Assembly: GCF_039543525.1 (NCBI RefSeq)
Contig: NZ_BAABJX010000036.1
Coordinates: forward strand, 124,001-188,000
Reading direction: 5' to 3'
DNA from: Algivirga pacifica
GTDB lineage: Bacteria > Bacteroidota > Bacteroidia > Cytophagales > Flammeovirgaceae
DNA: 64,000 bases
A program made the position numbers and the translations under genes. Below are positions 48,961-58,169 of this stretch, one piece after another. How positions within the stretch are numbered: position 1 is the stretch's first letter; each line of letters begins with the position of its first letter. The notes below the pieces were generated by a model. That model ran no database searches. It was not told where the DNA came from and saw nothing but the letters and a program-made list of their open reading frames with translations.

Positions 48961-50817
48961 TTATTTATCCTTATTGTCATCTTTTTCTATTTTCACAGAA
49001 AACGATGGAGGCCTATATGTTGGAGGAAGGTATTGTTCGGGGATTGTCGTTCTATTCCCATCCCTTTTAGCATGGTACTGTGGTGATAGAATTTCCACTT
49101 CTGCCTCATTAAATGCATCCTGAATATTCGCATGCAATTGTGAATATATTTTGGCCGCTTTATCCGCCTCCTCTGTATAGGCATTGAGCTGGTAACTTAC
49201 ATAATAATCGTCCAAACTCGTTTGTAAAATAAATGGAGAGGGATCATGCTTGATATATTCTGTCCCTAAAGCGGCTGATATTAATAATTCATGTACTTGC
49301 CTCCAAGGTACGTCATAACCTATCGTAATGGTCGTGTTCAGAATCAGTCCCATGGTACGAGCATTGGCACTATAATTAGTGGTACTTCCATTAAGGATAG
49401 CTGAATTTGGAATCGTAATATCCTCATTCTTGATGGTACGAATGCGAGTGACCAATAGGTTTTTCTCCTGCACATCTCCTGTAGTATCCCCAATCTTCAC
49501 TCTGTCTCCAAGTTGAAAAGGCCGCATATAGGTAATCACTAGCCCTGCGATAATATTGCTAATCGCCGAAGATGAACCAAGTGAAATAAGCAAACCAAAA
49601 AAGACACTGACTCCACGAAAAGCGGGAGAATCGCTTCCCGGTAGGTAAGGAAAAATAATCACAAAGGAGAATGCGTAAAGAATCACTCTTAGCAGACTGA
49701 ACGTAGGAATTGCCCACTCTGGATAGAAACCCGGTAAGTGTAGTTTTTCTTCCTTGACCTCCTTTGCCAGAAAAGCTAAAAAAGTCACTACATAATGTGT
49801 TATCGCGAGAATAACTAAAATTGTAAACAAGACAGGAATATAGTCTAGAATAGCTTGAACAAACCTTTTTAATGGATCTAGCACATAATTGATCAAGGTC
49901 ATGGCGATTCCTTCGGTAGAAGGAAATATTCCAAAAATCACTGGGAGAGTCAAGTAAACCACTAAAGCGATCATAATCCACTTCAGCACTTTAAGTATCG
50001 AACGAACGACTTTTGCTTGCTGTCGTTCGGAAAGAAGTTGATAGGTGTTGAACCGGAGGCCCTTCAGGTAACGGCGACACTTTTCCATCGTCCAATCATT
50101 GAGACGCGTAAACCCTTTATTCATATACCGTATCCCAAAAAAGAGTAGCAATAGCACCAACAACATGAGTCCTATACGCTGTAGTACATACACCCACCCT
50201 GTCTCCTCATAATAGGTAGATACGTGTTTCCGTAGTGATTTCTCAAAATGTATCGCTAGTTCCTCTCGACTATTCGAAACCCAGAAGGCATCCAGGTCTG
50301 TTACGCTCATAATAATTGTACTATCGTACATGACGTCGTGACTCTCTACCCCTGCGACAATACTCAGTTTGGTAGAATCAAAAGCTTCTTCCTCTACCAA
50401 GGTATTAATCTTTTCTTCAATATTTTGCACACGTTCCTCAGGAGAGAGTGGCCCTAACTTGGAGTAGATATAAAACAACGTATCTGCCCCCAAAACAACG
50501 GCAACTCCACTAGTTTCCGCTCTCAAGGAATCTACCCGTTGCCTTATTAAGGTATTATGGTTTTGGAGGGTATCTTGCAGTGCTTCCAGCTTTTCCACCA
50601 GCACTTTTCGGTCGGGGCTATCGTCAGACAAGTTGCCTATTTTTATTTCCTGTGTCTTAATGTCTAAACTATCCTCGGCACGTATAGAGTCTGCCATCGT
50701 CATGAGACTTTGAATTTGGTCTATACTTTCCTTTAAGGAATCCTGCTGACCGAAAGCTGATAAGGTAAGAAAAAGTAGCAGTACTGTAACCGAATTCTTT
50801 TTCCATGAAAATAGCAT
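48961..50817 (-). CDS. MscS-family mechanosensitive channel with periplasmic N-terminal region
   Basis: 618 residues from ATG 50817 (MLFSWKK..., signal peptide to LSAFGQQ); 50832 is an alternative. A predicted coiled-coil periplasmic region with many Asp and Leu (about 25-150), then helices near 210-235, 275-300, 325-355 and 390-410, the MscS pore helix (VFFGLLISLGSSSAISNIIAGLVI), the beta domain (FQLGDRVKIGDTTGDVQEKNLLVTRIRTIKNEDITIPNS, broken here only by function) and a C-terminal cytoplasmic domain. It opens under membrane tension to release solutes. The long periplasmic extension resembles that of large MscS homologues. Confidence 0.92.
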   Translation of the reverse strand: MLFSWKKNSVTVLLLFLTLSAFGQQDSLKESIDQIQSLMTMADSIRAEDSLDIKTQEIKIGNLSDDSPDRKVLVEKLEALQDTLQNHNTLIRQRVDSLRAETSGVAVVLGADTLFYIYSKLGPLSPEERVQNIEEKINTLVEEEAFDSTKLSIVAGVESHDVMYDSTIIMSVTDLDAFWVSNSREELAIHFEKSLRKHVSTYYEETGWVYVLQRIGLMLLVLLLLFFGIRYMNKGFTRLNDWTMEKCRRYLKGLRFNTYQLLSERQQAKVVRSILKVLKWIMIALVVYLTLPVIFGIFPSTEGIAMTLINYVLDPLKRFVQAILDYIPVLFTILVILAITHYVVTFLAFLAKEVKEEKLHLPGFYPEWAIPTFSLLRVILYAFSFVIIFPYLPGSDSPAFRGVSVFFGLLISLGSSSAISNIIAGLVITYMRPFQLGDRVKIGDTTGDVQEKNLLVTRIRTIKNEDITIPNSAILNGSTTNYSANARTMGLILNTTITIGYDVPWRQVHELLISAALGTEYIKHDPSPFILQTSLDDYYVSYQLNAYTEEADKAAKIYSQLHANIQDAFNEAEVEILSPQYHAKRDGNRTTIPEQYLPPTYRPPSFSVKIEKDDNKDK

Positions 50818-51036
50818 ATTGAAGGCTAGCATAAGTAGAGTAGAAGTAGTCGCTTGTGCTGTATTGACTGGATCAATGCTACAACACGATCGTTAACACT
50901 TATTGATTATGCTAGTAAAACACTTTGGATAGGAGTGAAAGTTCAGGCCTAAAAAAGAGTCTTTCCTTAGACCTGTCGCATCATGGCAATGTATCGAGTA
51001 TGAATAGCCACTAAATCGATAAAATCACGAAATGAT

Positions 51037-51711
51037 TTATCGAGTCTCGGGGCATTTGCAAGCTCTTAGTCCCAAGTCTTTTGCTTTGGCTACGGTATAG
51101 GTAAAGATTTCCTTCGTACATCGTTTTGTTAATGCAGCATGCGTCTTACTGTTATGATATACTTTGCTTGTTCCACAACGATACACTTGCGTAGTTCCTG
51201 TATTGGAGTGTAAATAGACACTGCCAACTCCACCTGACAATAACAAGAAAGCAGTAAATACTAACGCTAATGTCATTTTTTTAGAACTATTTTTTCTAGG
51301 AGTCATCTTAGCTTGATCGCCTCCACATCGTTCCGCATAATACCACTCAATAACACTATTCATAGCTATAATAGTCTTATCTATGTTCCCTTCAGCTAAA
51401 AACTGCTCATTACCTGCATGCACTCCTACATTACTTTCCAGTCTTATCGTATTGAATTGTAATATCACGTAATCTGGTAAATAAGGCTTCAAGTGATGAA
51501 TCTGCTCCGATAACTTATTAGACGATTGCTTGACCCCATATATCACACTCCATTCTTTCATCAAGGTTTCTAAAAGCAAACGCATCTTGAGCAACCCTGC
51601 AGGAATATCTCCTCTTTCCTGATGTTTTACTGCCTCACTCAGATTCTTTTCTACAAAGGGAAACTCCTTAAAAAAAGTACTATATGCTGTACTACTCCAT
51701 TTTTTCTTCAT
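51037..51711 (-). CDS. HEPN/DUF4145-like membrane protein with C-terminal Cys/His zinc-binding motif
   Basis: 224 residues. N-terminal helical region (about 15-125) resembles DUF4145/HEPN-type domains (AGLLKMRLLLETLMKEW, LPDYVILQFNTIRLESNVGVHAG). A basic stretch leads into one transmembrane helix (about 147-167). The outside part has VYRCGTSKVYHNSKTHAALTKRC and ends RACKCPETR; the Cys/His spacing resembles small Ada-type zinc-binding modules often found on nuclease-linked proteins. No nuclease domain is present. The combination cytosolic HEPN-like, membrane helix and outside metal site is uncommon. Function unknown. Confidence 0.6.
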   Translation of the reverse strand: MKKKWSSTAYSTFFKEFPFVEKNLSEAVKHQERGDIPAGLLKMRLLLETLMKEWSVIYGVKQSSNKLSEQIHHLKPYLPDYVILQFNTIRLESNVGVHAGNEQFLAEGNIDKTIIAMNSVIEWYYAERCGGDQAKMTPRKNSSKKMTLALVFTAFLLLSGGVGSVYLHSNTGTTQVYRCGTSKVYHNSKTHAALTKRCTKEIFTYTVAKAKDLGLRACKCPETR

Positions 51712-51815
51712 GAAATCGCGCTATAAATACCTAGAATAATGCTACATCTCTTTTAATACTTGATGATACAAACATTTTTAGGATAAATGAAGAAAAATCA
51801 CTTCTCAATATACTA

Positions 51816-51985
51816 GTGGACCACGCTAAGTTTTCTGATAGAAATAAAGATGCTACTTGCAAATGGAAAAAGGAGGAAGGAGGAAGAAAGAAGGTATAGG
51901 AACCTCTGCTCTGGATAATAATCCTTCATCTTTCTTCCGTAGCAATTGCTATAAGTTTATTTAGCAATCAATCCACTAGTGCTAT
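51816..51985. repeat. Family I inverted pair (ACTAGTG...GCTAAG)
   Basis: ACTAGTGGACCACGCTAAG (51813-51831) is repeated in reverse at about 51957-51985 (TAGCAATCAATCCACTAGTG), with purine-rich sequence between. A third single copy is at 62203-62230. Gene-free. Confidence 0.6.
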
Positions 51986-52050
51986 ATGTATAATGTCATT
52001 CTTTATTATCCTTATACTCTTTATTTTAAATGAGAGTACTTATAGGAGAG

Positions 52051-52104
52051 ATTTAATCCCTTTTACTTTATACCTATTACCTTTTACCTTTTATCTATTA
52101 CTGT
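52051..52104. repeat. Family G direct repeat, copy G3
   Basis: TTTAATCCC, TTTTACTTTATACCTATTAC, then TTTTACCTTTTATC. It sits directly in front of the start codon of the 52109 gene, so it is part of that gene's leader. Confidence 0.8.
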
Positions 52105-52108
52105 AACA

Positions 52109-52789
52109 ATGAAAAAAATCCTTATACTATTGGCCTTCTTATGTGTCGGAAGTTATAGCTACGCACAACGCCCTAACCATAAGACCTACTATTCTACAGG
52201 AAGTGAATTTATCTTTTCTTTCCCGAATGTCAACAACCTGGAAGATGAGGGAACAGTCATGCGTTTCTCAGCCTTCTTTAACCCTGAGATATTCATTCAT
52301 CACGACCTTACTAAACAAGTAGGATTCTTTAGTGGGCTAACACTCCGTAACGTGGGGTTTATTATTGACATCCCAGAAGAGCTTGTAGAAGTACCGTCTC
52401 AGGATGTACGTAAGAAGATCCGTACTTACAATGTCGGTATACCTCTAGCCTTAAAATTTGGAGCCCTGGATCGATTTCATATGTATGGAGGATATGAACT
52501 AGAGTTTCCGATTAATTACAAAGAAAAAACCTTTATCAACGAGAGTAAAGAAGACAAATTTAATGTATGGTTCTCTAGCCGTACCACAACCTTTAATCAT
52601 TCCTTCTTTGTCGGCTTTGAAACTCCTTATGGAACAGATATCAAGTTTAAATATTATGTCAGCAACTTCTTTGACGATAGTTATGATCGCACCCTAAAGA
52701 GTACCTCTCTCCGCTATAGTGACTTTGACGTCAATGTCTTTTATGTCTCCTTAAGCTTTAGGGTGTATCATTTTCTTCATGGTATGTAA
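52109..52789 (+). CDS. Outer-membrane beta-barrel protein
   Basis: 226 residues. Signal peptide with cleavage at SYAQ (about residue 20). Alternating hydrophobic/polar strands with glycine turns (FFSGLTLRNVGFII, YGGYELEFPINY, FFVGFETPYGTDIKFKYYVSN, VNVFYVSLSFRVYHFLHGM) give an eight- to ten-stranded barrel as in OMP_b-brl proteins of Bacteroidota. No ligand can be inferred. It converges with the M23 peptidase gene; the stop codons are only separated by a perfect 52-bp palindrome. Confidence 0.75.
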   Translation: MKKILILLAFLCVGSYSYAQRPNHKTYYSTGSEFIFSFPNVNNLEDEGTVMRFSAFFNPEIFIHHDLTKQVGFFSGLTLRNVGFIIDIPEELVEVPSQDVRKKIRTYNVGIPLALKFGALDRFHMYGGYELEFPINYKEKTFINESKEDKFNVWFSSRTTTFNHSFFVGFETPYGTDIKFKYYVSNFFDDSYDRTLKSTSLRYSDFDVNVFYVSLSFRVYHFLHGM

Positions 52790-52793
52790 TTTT

Positions 52794-52845
52794 GTTTATC
52801 GTTTACCGCTTATCGTTTATAAACGATAAGCGGTAAACGATAAAC
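52794..52845. repeat. Family C perfect 52-bp palindrome with zero spacer
   Basis: GTTTATCGTTTACCGCTTAT plus CGTTTA (52794-52819) is followed immediately by its exact complement (52820-52845). It fills the gap between the convergent 52109-52789 and 52846-54732 genes and may end transcription in both directions. The same family carries an insertion at its exact centre at 7898-8363. Confidence 0.95.
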
Positions 52846-54732
52846 TTAAAGTTTCCTTTCAAACACAGTCACATTATCCAATTGGTCCTTGACCTCCATT
52901 CTAAAAACACCTTTCAGGGGTTTGGTTTGATCCTTTTTCAAGGAATAGATCAAATCCTTTTTGGGATCATAGTGCATCAATAAAAATTCTCCATTGAGCG
53001 TACAGGTAGTACTTTTTACTCCAGAGTCTTCATCTTTTACCTTAAACTTTAATCGACTAGAGGATACTTCCAATACATTTATGACAGGGGGCACTGTATC
53101 TTCTGCAATCGTAAAAGTACCGAAGCCTCCACTTGTAAACTCTATATAATCTCCATTCCAGGTACCTCCTACATAAAAGCGATCTCCTTTAGCACTTAGC
53201 TGATAAACCGCTGACTTTTCCTTTTGCTGTAGAGACTTTGTAGCGGGCTTAAATGCTGCCGTAAATTTTCTTCTCAACGGAATCGTAGTATTTCCCACCC
53301 ATAAGGTATCACCTTTTTGGAGTACCCGAATGTACTCTTTCTGAAATACTGCATTAGGCTCAAATTTGACCGTAATATCATTTTCCTGAAACAATACGGG
53401 CTTGTCTTTTTCTACCTGAAGATTTACCTGAGGGATTACTTTTTCATTTTCCACCCAGAATAGATCTGGGATACCATACTTCAAGGCCCATAAGTAGATA
53501 TTCTTATCTCCTACTCTATAAGCTGGAGACAACTTTATCTTATAGTCTGAGATCAATACATTAGCTGCTTCTCCCATCTTTGCAGGCAATACCACCTTCA
53601 AAGTATTAGCATAACGCTCACAGCCCACCGTAACAGGTGCCACCTTATCCAAGGATAACACATGATTTCCTGCAGTTCCCTTCAAACCAAAGGACAACTC
53701 TCTCATATTATCAAAGCTATCCCATAATTTAAGCACTACTTGATGCTCCCCTCCATCCTTGATGTCCAAGATACCTGTTAAATGTTCTTCCGGATAAATG
53801 GGCAACTGATTGGCTTCTGTACGATACAAACGTTGGTAACGGTCTCTATCCTTGCGATAGCGCTCAAAGTTAACAAACGTATCCACAAAGGTATTCATAT
53901 GAAAAGGAACACGGTCAATCACGTGTTTATACTGTATTTTACCATCTAGCCAAACTTCAATACGGTTGATTCCAAACTTATTGAAGCGGTTGTTATCCGC
54001 CTTGTCATAGGTTTGTATCTCAAAGGCTACTTTACCAAAAACCTCTGGCGACCTTACTAACTGGTAAGCCTTTCCATTTCTTGTCACCGAAAAATCACTC
54101 GTTTCATATTGTCCTTCTACCCTCGCTTCTATATTCATCGGAACAATACTCAAACGCTGTATGGTTGGTGGAGTCGTATCCTTAATCTCCTTGAAACCAA
54201 ACTTCACTGGATTCATCGGACGTTGCTCCATATCCCTGATCTCAAAGTGAAGATGTGGTCCTCCGGATGAACCTGTATTTCCTGAGTAACCTATTATATC
54301 TCCTTTCTTAAACATAAAGGTTCCTTTTCCGGGATATAAATCTACTGAAAAACTATTGCGCTGATATTGTTGCTCAAGAACATAGTCTGCAACTACTTTG
54401 GTAAAACGCTGTAAGTGAGCATATACAGTAACCTGTCCATTCTCATGCTGCAAATACATCACATGTCCATATCCATAAGGTGATACCCTGACTCTATTCA
54501 AGTAGCCATCTGCCGCTGCATAAATCGGCAATCCTTCTATCCCTGAGGTTTTGATATCCAACCCTCCATGAAAGTGTGTTCCCCTGATTTCCCCCATCGT
54601 TCCAGCGAAGGCATTCACTTGATTTGGGCGAACCGGAAACATATAATACCCTGGTTGATACCCCTGTTGGGCCGAAAGTAAAAAGGGGTATAGTAATAAG
54701 TTAGTTATCAAAAAAATAAAGTATCTGGACAT
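52846..54732 (-). CDS. M23-family cell-wall metallopeptidase
   Basis: 628 residues, signal peptide to about residue 21 (LLSAQQG). LytM/M23 domain near residues 40-165, with His55-x-x-x-Asp59 (THFHGGLD), His106 (VYAHLQ) and His160-x-His162 (PHLHF), a complete zinc and catalytic set. The remaining 460 residues are beta-rich and resemble Ig-like or jelly-roll domains with aromatic repeats, without known motif. It cleaves peptide cross-links in the wall, or acts in T9SS/gliding-linked wall remodelling. It is a further wall enzyme besides the amidase set, but not linked to it in position. Confidence 0.9.
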   Translation of the reverse strand: MSRYFIFLITNLLLYPFLLSAQQGYQPGYYMFPVRPNQVNAFAGTMGEIRGTHFHGGLDIKTSGIEGLPIYAAADGYLNRVRVSPYGYGHVMYLQHENGQVTVYAHLQRFTKVVADYVLEQQYQRNSFSVDLYPGKGTFMFKKGDIIGYSGNTGSSGGPHLHFEIRDMEQRPMNPVKFGFKEIKDTTPPTIQRLSIVPMNIEARVEGQYETSDFSVTRNGKAYQLVRSPEVFGKVAFEIQTYDKADNNRFNKFGINRIEVWLDGKIQYKHVIDRVPFHMNTFVDTFVNFERYRKDRDRYQRLYRTEANQLPIYPEEHLTGILDIKDGGEHQVVLKLWDSFDNMRELSFGLKGTAGNHVLSLDKVAPVTVGCERYANTLKVVLPAKMGEAANVLISDYKIKLSPAYRVGDKNIYLWALKYGIPDLFWVENEKVIPQVNLQVEKDKPVLFQENDITVKFEPNAVFQKEYIRVLQKGDTLWVGNTTIPLRRKFTAAFKPATKSLQQKEKSAVYQLSAKGDRFYVGGTWNGDYIEFTSGGFGTFTIAEDTVPPVINVLEVSSSRLKFKVKDEDSGVKSTTCTLNGEFLLMHYDPKKDLIYSLKKDQTKPLKGVFRMEVKDQLDNVTVFERKL

Positions 54733-54855
54733 TGGTTTAGTTTACTTCTATGAATGGTTACACATATATACTAGGAAAGAAATAAAGATAACTTCCTCTC
54801 CAGAATCAATCAATAATCACACCTATTTCTTTTCTAAGCCTCCATGTGAGGATAT

Positions 54856-54896
54856 AAAAAAAAAGCCCGACAGAAATTATCCGTCAGGCTTCTTTT
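54856..54896 (-). terminator. Terminator of the tonB-like gene
   Basis: Minus strand AGCCTGAC pairs with GTCGGGCT (near-perfect), then a long T run. Confidence 0.85.
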
Positions 54897-54919
54897 TGTA
54901 TAGATCTTTCGATCAACAA

Positions 54920-55744
54920 TTATCCAAGTTTAAAGGCGATAGGTAATACCCTTCTGGATTTTACTGCTCTACCTCTTTGCTTACCTGGACTCCATTTCTT
55001 GGCTTTTTTCAATACACGTACTGCTTCTTCGTCACAACCAGCACCAATACCTCTAACTACTTTAATGTCTGTCAGGCTACCGTCTTTGTCTACAACGAAT
55101 GATACGTATACTTTACCTTCCACACCCATACGTCTTGCTTGCGCAGGATATTTCATGTTTTTACCTACCCACTTGTAGAATGCACCAAGTCCTCCAGCAG
55201 GTTGAGCTTCTTCCTCTACAATCTCGAAGATCTCATCTTCTACTTCCTCTTCTTCTGGCTCAAACTCCTCAATTACTGCATCCTCCTCTGGTTCTTCGAA
55301 GAACTGGATATCAAGGTCTTCCTTAATTTCCTCCTCATCTTTCACCTCTTGGATCTTAGGGGCTGTAATTTTTGGTGGTGGAGGTGGTTGTTGTTGTGTT
55401 GGAGGAATTTCAAATGTTTCCTCTTCATCCATAACCAATGCACCTGCCGTTTCCTCTTGAGATTTTTCATCATAAGTAGGATACTCAAATGCCACCAATG
55501 TGATCAACAAACTCAAAGACAATCCAATCAACATCAATAAAGAAGAATACTTGGAAACGTCTACAGAGTTGTACTTCTTTACCAAAGTATCTGACGCATC
55601 GTGCGCTTGTTTTTTCTGCTCCAGGATATCGCTTCCAGCCTTTCTAATCAGAGATCTGAACAAGAAAATCAATCCTACAATCAGAAGCACAAATATCGCC
55701 AAGATACCCGAAAGACCTAACTTGCCTAGTACTTCTACAAACAT
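54920..55744 (-). CDS. TonB-family energy transducer with an extra N-terminal membrane helix
   Basis: 274 residues. First membrane helix at about 10-32 (LSGILAIFVLLIVGLIFLF), a short basic loop, and a second helix at about 67-86 (LLMLIGLSLSLLITLVAF). A proline run (PPTQQQPPPPPK) and a very acidic linker (EEPEEDAVIEEFEPEEEEVEDE) precede the TonB_C domain (about 195-274; YPAQARRMGVEGKVYVSFVVDKDGS). TonB passes proton-motive energy from ExbBD to outer-membrane receptors such as 29915-32224. Normal TonB has one helix; the two-helix form occurs in Bacteroidota. No exbB/exbD gene nearby. The acidic instead of Pro-Lys linker is notable. Confidence 0.88.
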   Translation of the reverse strand: MFVEVLGKLGLSGILAIFVLLIVGLIFLFRSLIRKAGSDILEQKKQAHDASDTLVKKYNSVDVSKYSSLLMLIGLSLSLLITLVAFEYPTYDEKSQEETAGALVMDEEETFEIPPTQQQPPPPPKITAPKIQEVKDEEEIKEDLDIQFFEEPEEDAVIEEFEPEEEEVEDEIFEIVEEEAQPAGGLGAFYKWVGKNMKYPAQARRMGVEGKVYVSFVVDKDGSLTDIKVVRGIGAGCDEEAVRVLKKAKKWSPGKQRGRAVKSRRVLPIAFKLG

Positions 55745-55879
55745 TAGATAATAATTTAATAGTACGTAAATTAACTATACTGCTAATTAATCACTTCCGT
55801 TACAAACGTAATCTTCTTAATAGATTAGTATGTATTAGAAGATTTCTTGAAACTTTTCAAGCTTTCACTTCGTAGAGTA
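55745..55879. other. Leader of the tonB-like gene
   Basis: 135 bp between the predicted promoter box and the start codon, AT-rich, no gene. Confidence 0.4.
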
Positions 55880-55887
55880 CAAATGTA
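55880..55887 (-). promoter_or_regulatory. Possible Bacteroidota -7 promoter box for the tonB-like gene
   Basis: On the minus strand TACATTTG fits TAnnTTTG. A TTTG that could serve as -33 lies closer than the usual spacing, so the call is tentative. Confidence 0.4.
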
Positions 55888-56095
55888 ACTTACCAAAATC
55901 AAACACTCAATGATATTTATCAAATCTTCAATAAGAAAGCGTTCGCACTCTATTTACATTTTGTAAAGTTAGCATCTTACTATAAAAATTCAAAGAATAA
56001 GCTATACAATACAGTTGAAAATAAATATAGCCCACTCCCCTGCAGAATATAACTAACTCATTATAAAGCTATTCTTAAGCACTGCTTCAGGCATT

Positions 56096-57160
56096 TTATT
56101 TTATCGCTTGCTTCAAGAAGTTTAGTAACTGTTCTACTTCTGTATCCTCAATAGCCGGAAAGTTAGCCATTCTCAAGGTATGTGGCTTCCATTTCCCATA
56201 TCCATTCCCCAAGGTGATCCCCGCAGCTACTGCTTCTTTCTTTAGCTTATCAATCTTTTCAGGAGCTGCTGTAATTGCCGCAACAGTCAATGAACGTTGG
56301 CGACGTGATTCAATCAATAATTGATATCCATACTTGACCAACTCCTCATTGACCCACATCATACGTTCTTTAAGGTGATTGGCAACTTTGCGAATAGGCG
56401 CTCGCTGCTCCATCACTCTTTTCAGCAGATAAATGTCGAGAATATTGGGAGTGTGCGTAGTTTGATAGTTCAGCATTTGTTCATGGATATGCAAAAAACT
56501 ATTGTAATGCTCCCGATGATTTAACCGTTGCGCCTGCTCTACGGCAAAGGGAGAACAAACCATCACTGCCAGTCCAGAAGGTAATCCCAAACACTTTTGT
56601 ACAGAGGCATACCATACATCCGCAGAGAGCCAATCGTGATTTACCCCTCCCATCGAAGACGTCGCGTCTACAAAAATCAAGGAATTGCGGTAACGTTCCC
56701 TTACTGCTTTGAGTGTATTTTCACTAACCTTGGTCGCATTAGAAGTCTCATTGCTGGTCAAACACAATATATCAGTATCTGAGGGGACTTGTTTCTGTAG
56801 CTGAGTCATTCCCAACTGTCTCTGCAATCCAAATTCCACTCCATATGTATTCGTATACAAACGTCGGCGATATTCCATCCACTTCTCACCAAAAGCTCCA
56901 TTATATAGGTGTAGACTATTTAGCTCAGCAAAAGACTGGGACAAGATCTCCCAACATTCTGTGGCTGAAGAAGTAAAATAGACATGATAGTTCGAGGGAA
57001 TATCCAAGCGGTCCTTTACCAAGGCCACGGTCTCTTTGCAAAGGTTGATAAAAGGCTGACTTCGATGATTCTGAGATAATATTCCTTCATCCATCGCATC
57101 GGCCATAAACTGCTTAATTTCAGGGTATACCTTAGAAGGCCCTGGATAAAAAGTCATCAT
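56096..57160 (-). CDS. Class V aminotransferase, SerC (phosphoserine aminotransferase)-like
   Basis: 354 residues, cytoplasmic. Start MMTFYPGPSKVYPE has the usual SerC-type FxPGPs block; the PLP Lys189 is in SVQKCLGLPSG and the cofactor Asp165 in FVDATSSMGG. The C-terminal small domain ends KWKPHTLRMANFPAIED as in SerC-like enzymes. SerC converts 3-phosphohydroxypyruvate and glutamate to phosphoserine. No serA is nearby, and divergence from model SerC (HRSQPF instead of HRS-KEF) leaves related aminotransferases possible. Divergent from the queuosine transporter gene. Confidence 0.8.
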   Translation of the reverse strand: MMTFYPGPSKVYPEIKQFMADAMDEGILSQNHRSQPFINLCKETVALVKDRLDIPSNYHVYFTSSATECWEILSQSFAELNSLHLYNGAFGEKWMEYRRRLYTNTYGVEFGLQRQLGMTQLQKQVPSDTDILCLTSNETSNATKVSENTLKAVRERYRNSLIFVDATSSMGGVNHDWLSADVWYASVQKCLGLPSGLAVMVCSPFAVEQAQRLNHREHYNSFLHIHEQMLNYQTTHTPNILDIYLLKRVMEQRAPIRKVANHLKERMMWVNEELVKYGYQLLIESRRQRSLTVAAITAAPEKIDKLKKEAVAAGITLGNGYGKWKPHTLRMANFPAIEDTEVEQLLNFLKQAIK

Positions 57161-57290
57161 GGTTCCTTATTTTTTCTCAAAAAACTGTAAAAAAGCTAAA
57201 CTTTTCACAGTGATTTTGGATATTTATTTTAGCAAAACATTTTCGGTTTGCTTATCTCTTACTCTATAAACTAACAACATTCTTTCCCTC

Positions 57291-58124
57291 ATGAATCGCA
57301 CTTTATCTGGTAATTCCTTGGCTACGACAACTGAAAAGCAACTAAAAAAGAAAAATACCTTGTACTTGGTTTTGGGAAGTATATTCCTTACCAATGCCTT
57401 GATTGCTGAGATGGTAGGCCCCAAAATCTTCTCTTTGGAAGCGCTACTCGGAACTGCTCCTGCACAGATTGCATTACTAGGAGAATTTACCCTTGACTTC
57501 AACCTTACTGCGGGTGTCGTAATATGGCCTATTGTATTCATCACTACAGATGTGATCAATGAGTACTTTGGTAAAAAAGGGGTCCGACAAATCTCCTTCT
57601 TAACAGCAGCCCTTATTGCCTATGTATTTATTGTACTGGGAGCTGTAACGGACTTGCCTCCAGCTCAATTTTGGCTAGACATCAACAATACCGATAATGC
57701 TGGAAACCCATTCAATATCAATGAGGCTTTCAATAAAACCTTTCTACAAAGTCAACGTATCATTATCGGTTCCCTTTTTGCATTCCTCATCGGGCAATTT
57801 ACGGATGTAATCACTTTTCAGTGGCTTCGTCGATTTACCCAAAGCAAAAAAATATGGCTGAGAGCGACTGGTTCTACCCTGATTTCCCAATTGATTGACA
57901 GCTTTGTTGTCTTGTATATTGCATTTCATGCCTTTGATGGCCCCTGGAGCTTTAAGCAAGTAATTGCTGTTGGTATCATCAACTACATTTACAAATTTAT
58001 CATCGCAATCATCAGTACCCCACTGATTTACCTTGCTCACTACCTGATAGACCTCTATCTCGGCAAAGAATTTGCGAGACAACTAGCAGAAGATGCTGCT
58101 GATTCAAAGTTATTTGGAAAATAA
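57291..58124 (+). CDS. Queuosine precursor transporter (YhhQ/COG1738)
   Basis: 277 residues with about six transmembrane helices: near 24-45, 65-90, 100-118, 150-170, 190-215 and 225-250. Family blocks TDVINEYFGKKGVRQ, IGQFTDVITFQWLRR and RATGSTLISQLIDSFVV are present. Members import preQ0/preQ1, the precursor of the tRNA base queuosine. The N-terminal 20 residues are a hydrophilic extension. Related in theme to the RNA-modification genes nearby (rluB, tsaC). The Hpt gene follows 46 bp downstream on the same strand. Confidence 0.9.
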   Translation: MNRTLSGNSLATTTEKQLKKKNTLYLVLGSIFLTNALIAEMVGPKIFSLEALLGTAPAQIALLGEFTLDFNLTAGVVIWPIVFITTDVINEYFGKKGVRQISFLTAALIAYVFIVLGAVTDLPPAQFWLDINNTDNAGNPFNINEAFNKTFLQSQRIIIGSLFAFLIGQFTDVITFQWLRRFTQSKKIWLRATGSTLISQLIDSFVVLYIAFHAFDGPWSFKQVIAVGIINYIYKFIIAIISTPLIYLAHYLIDLYLGKEFARQLAEDAADSKLFGK

Positions 58125-58169
58125 TCCTTAATTTGTGAACCATCTTTGCAGGTGCAACTATCCATCACA

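Noticed and set aside
58146..58169. TTG start of the Hpt gene
   Set aside because: Rare start codon; ATG 58170 or 58242 suffices for the complete domain.
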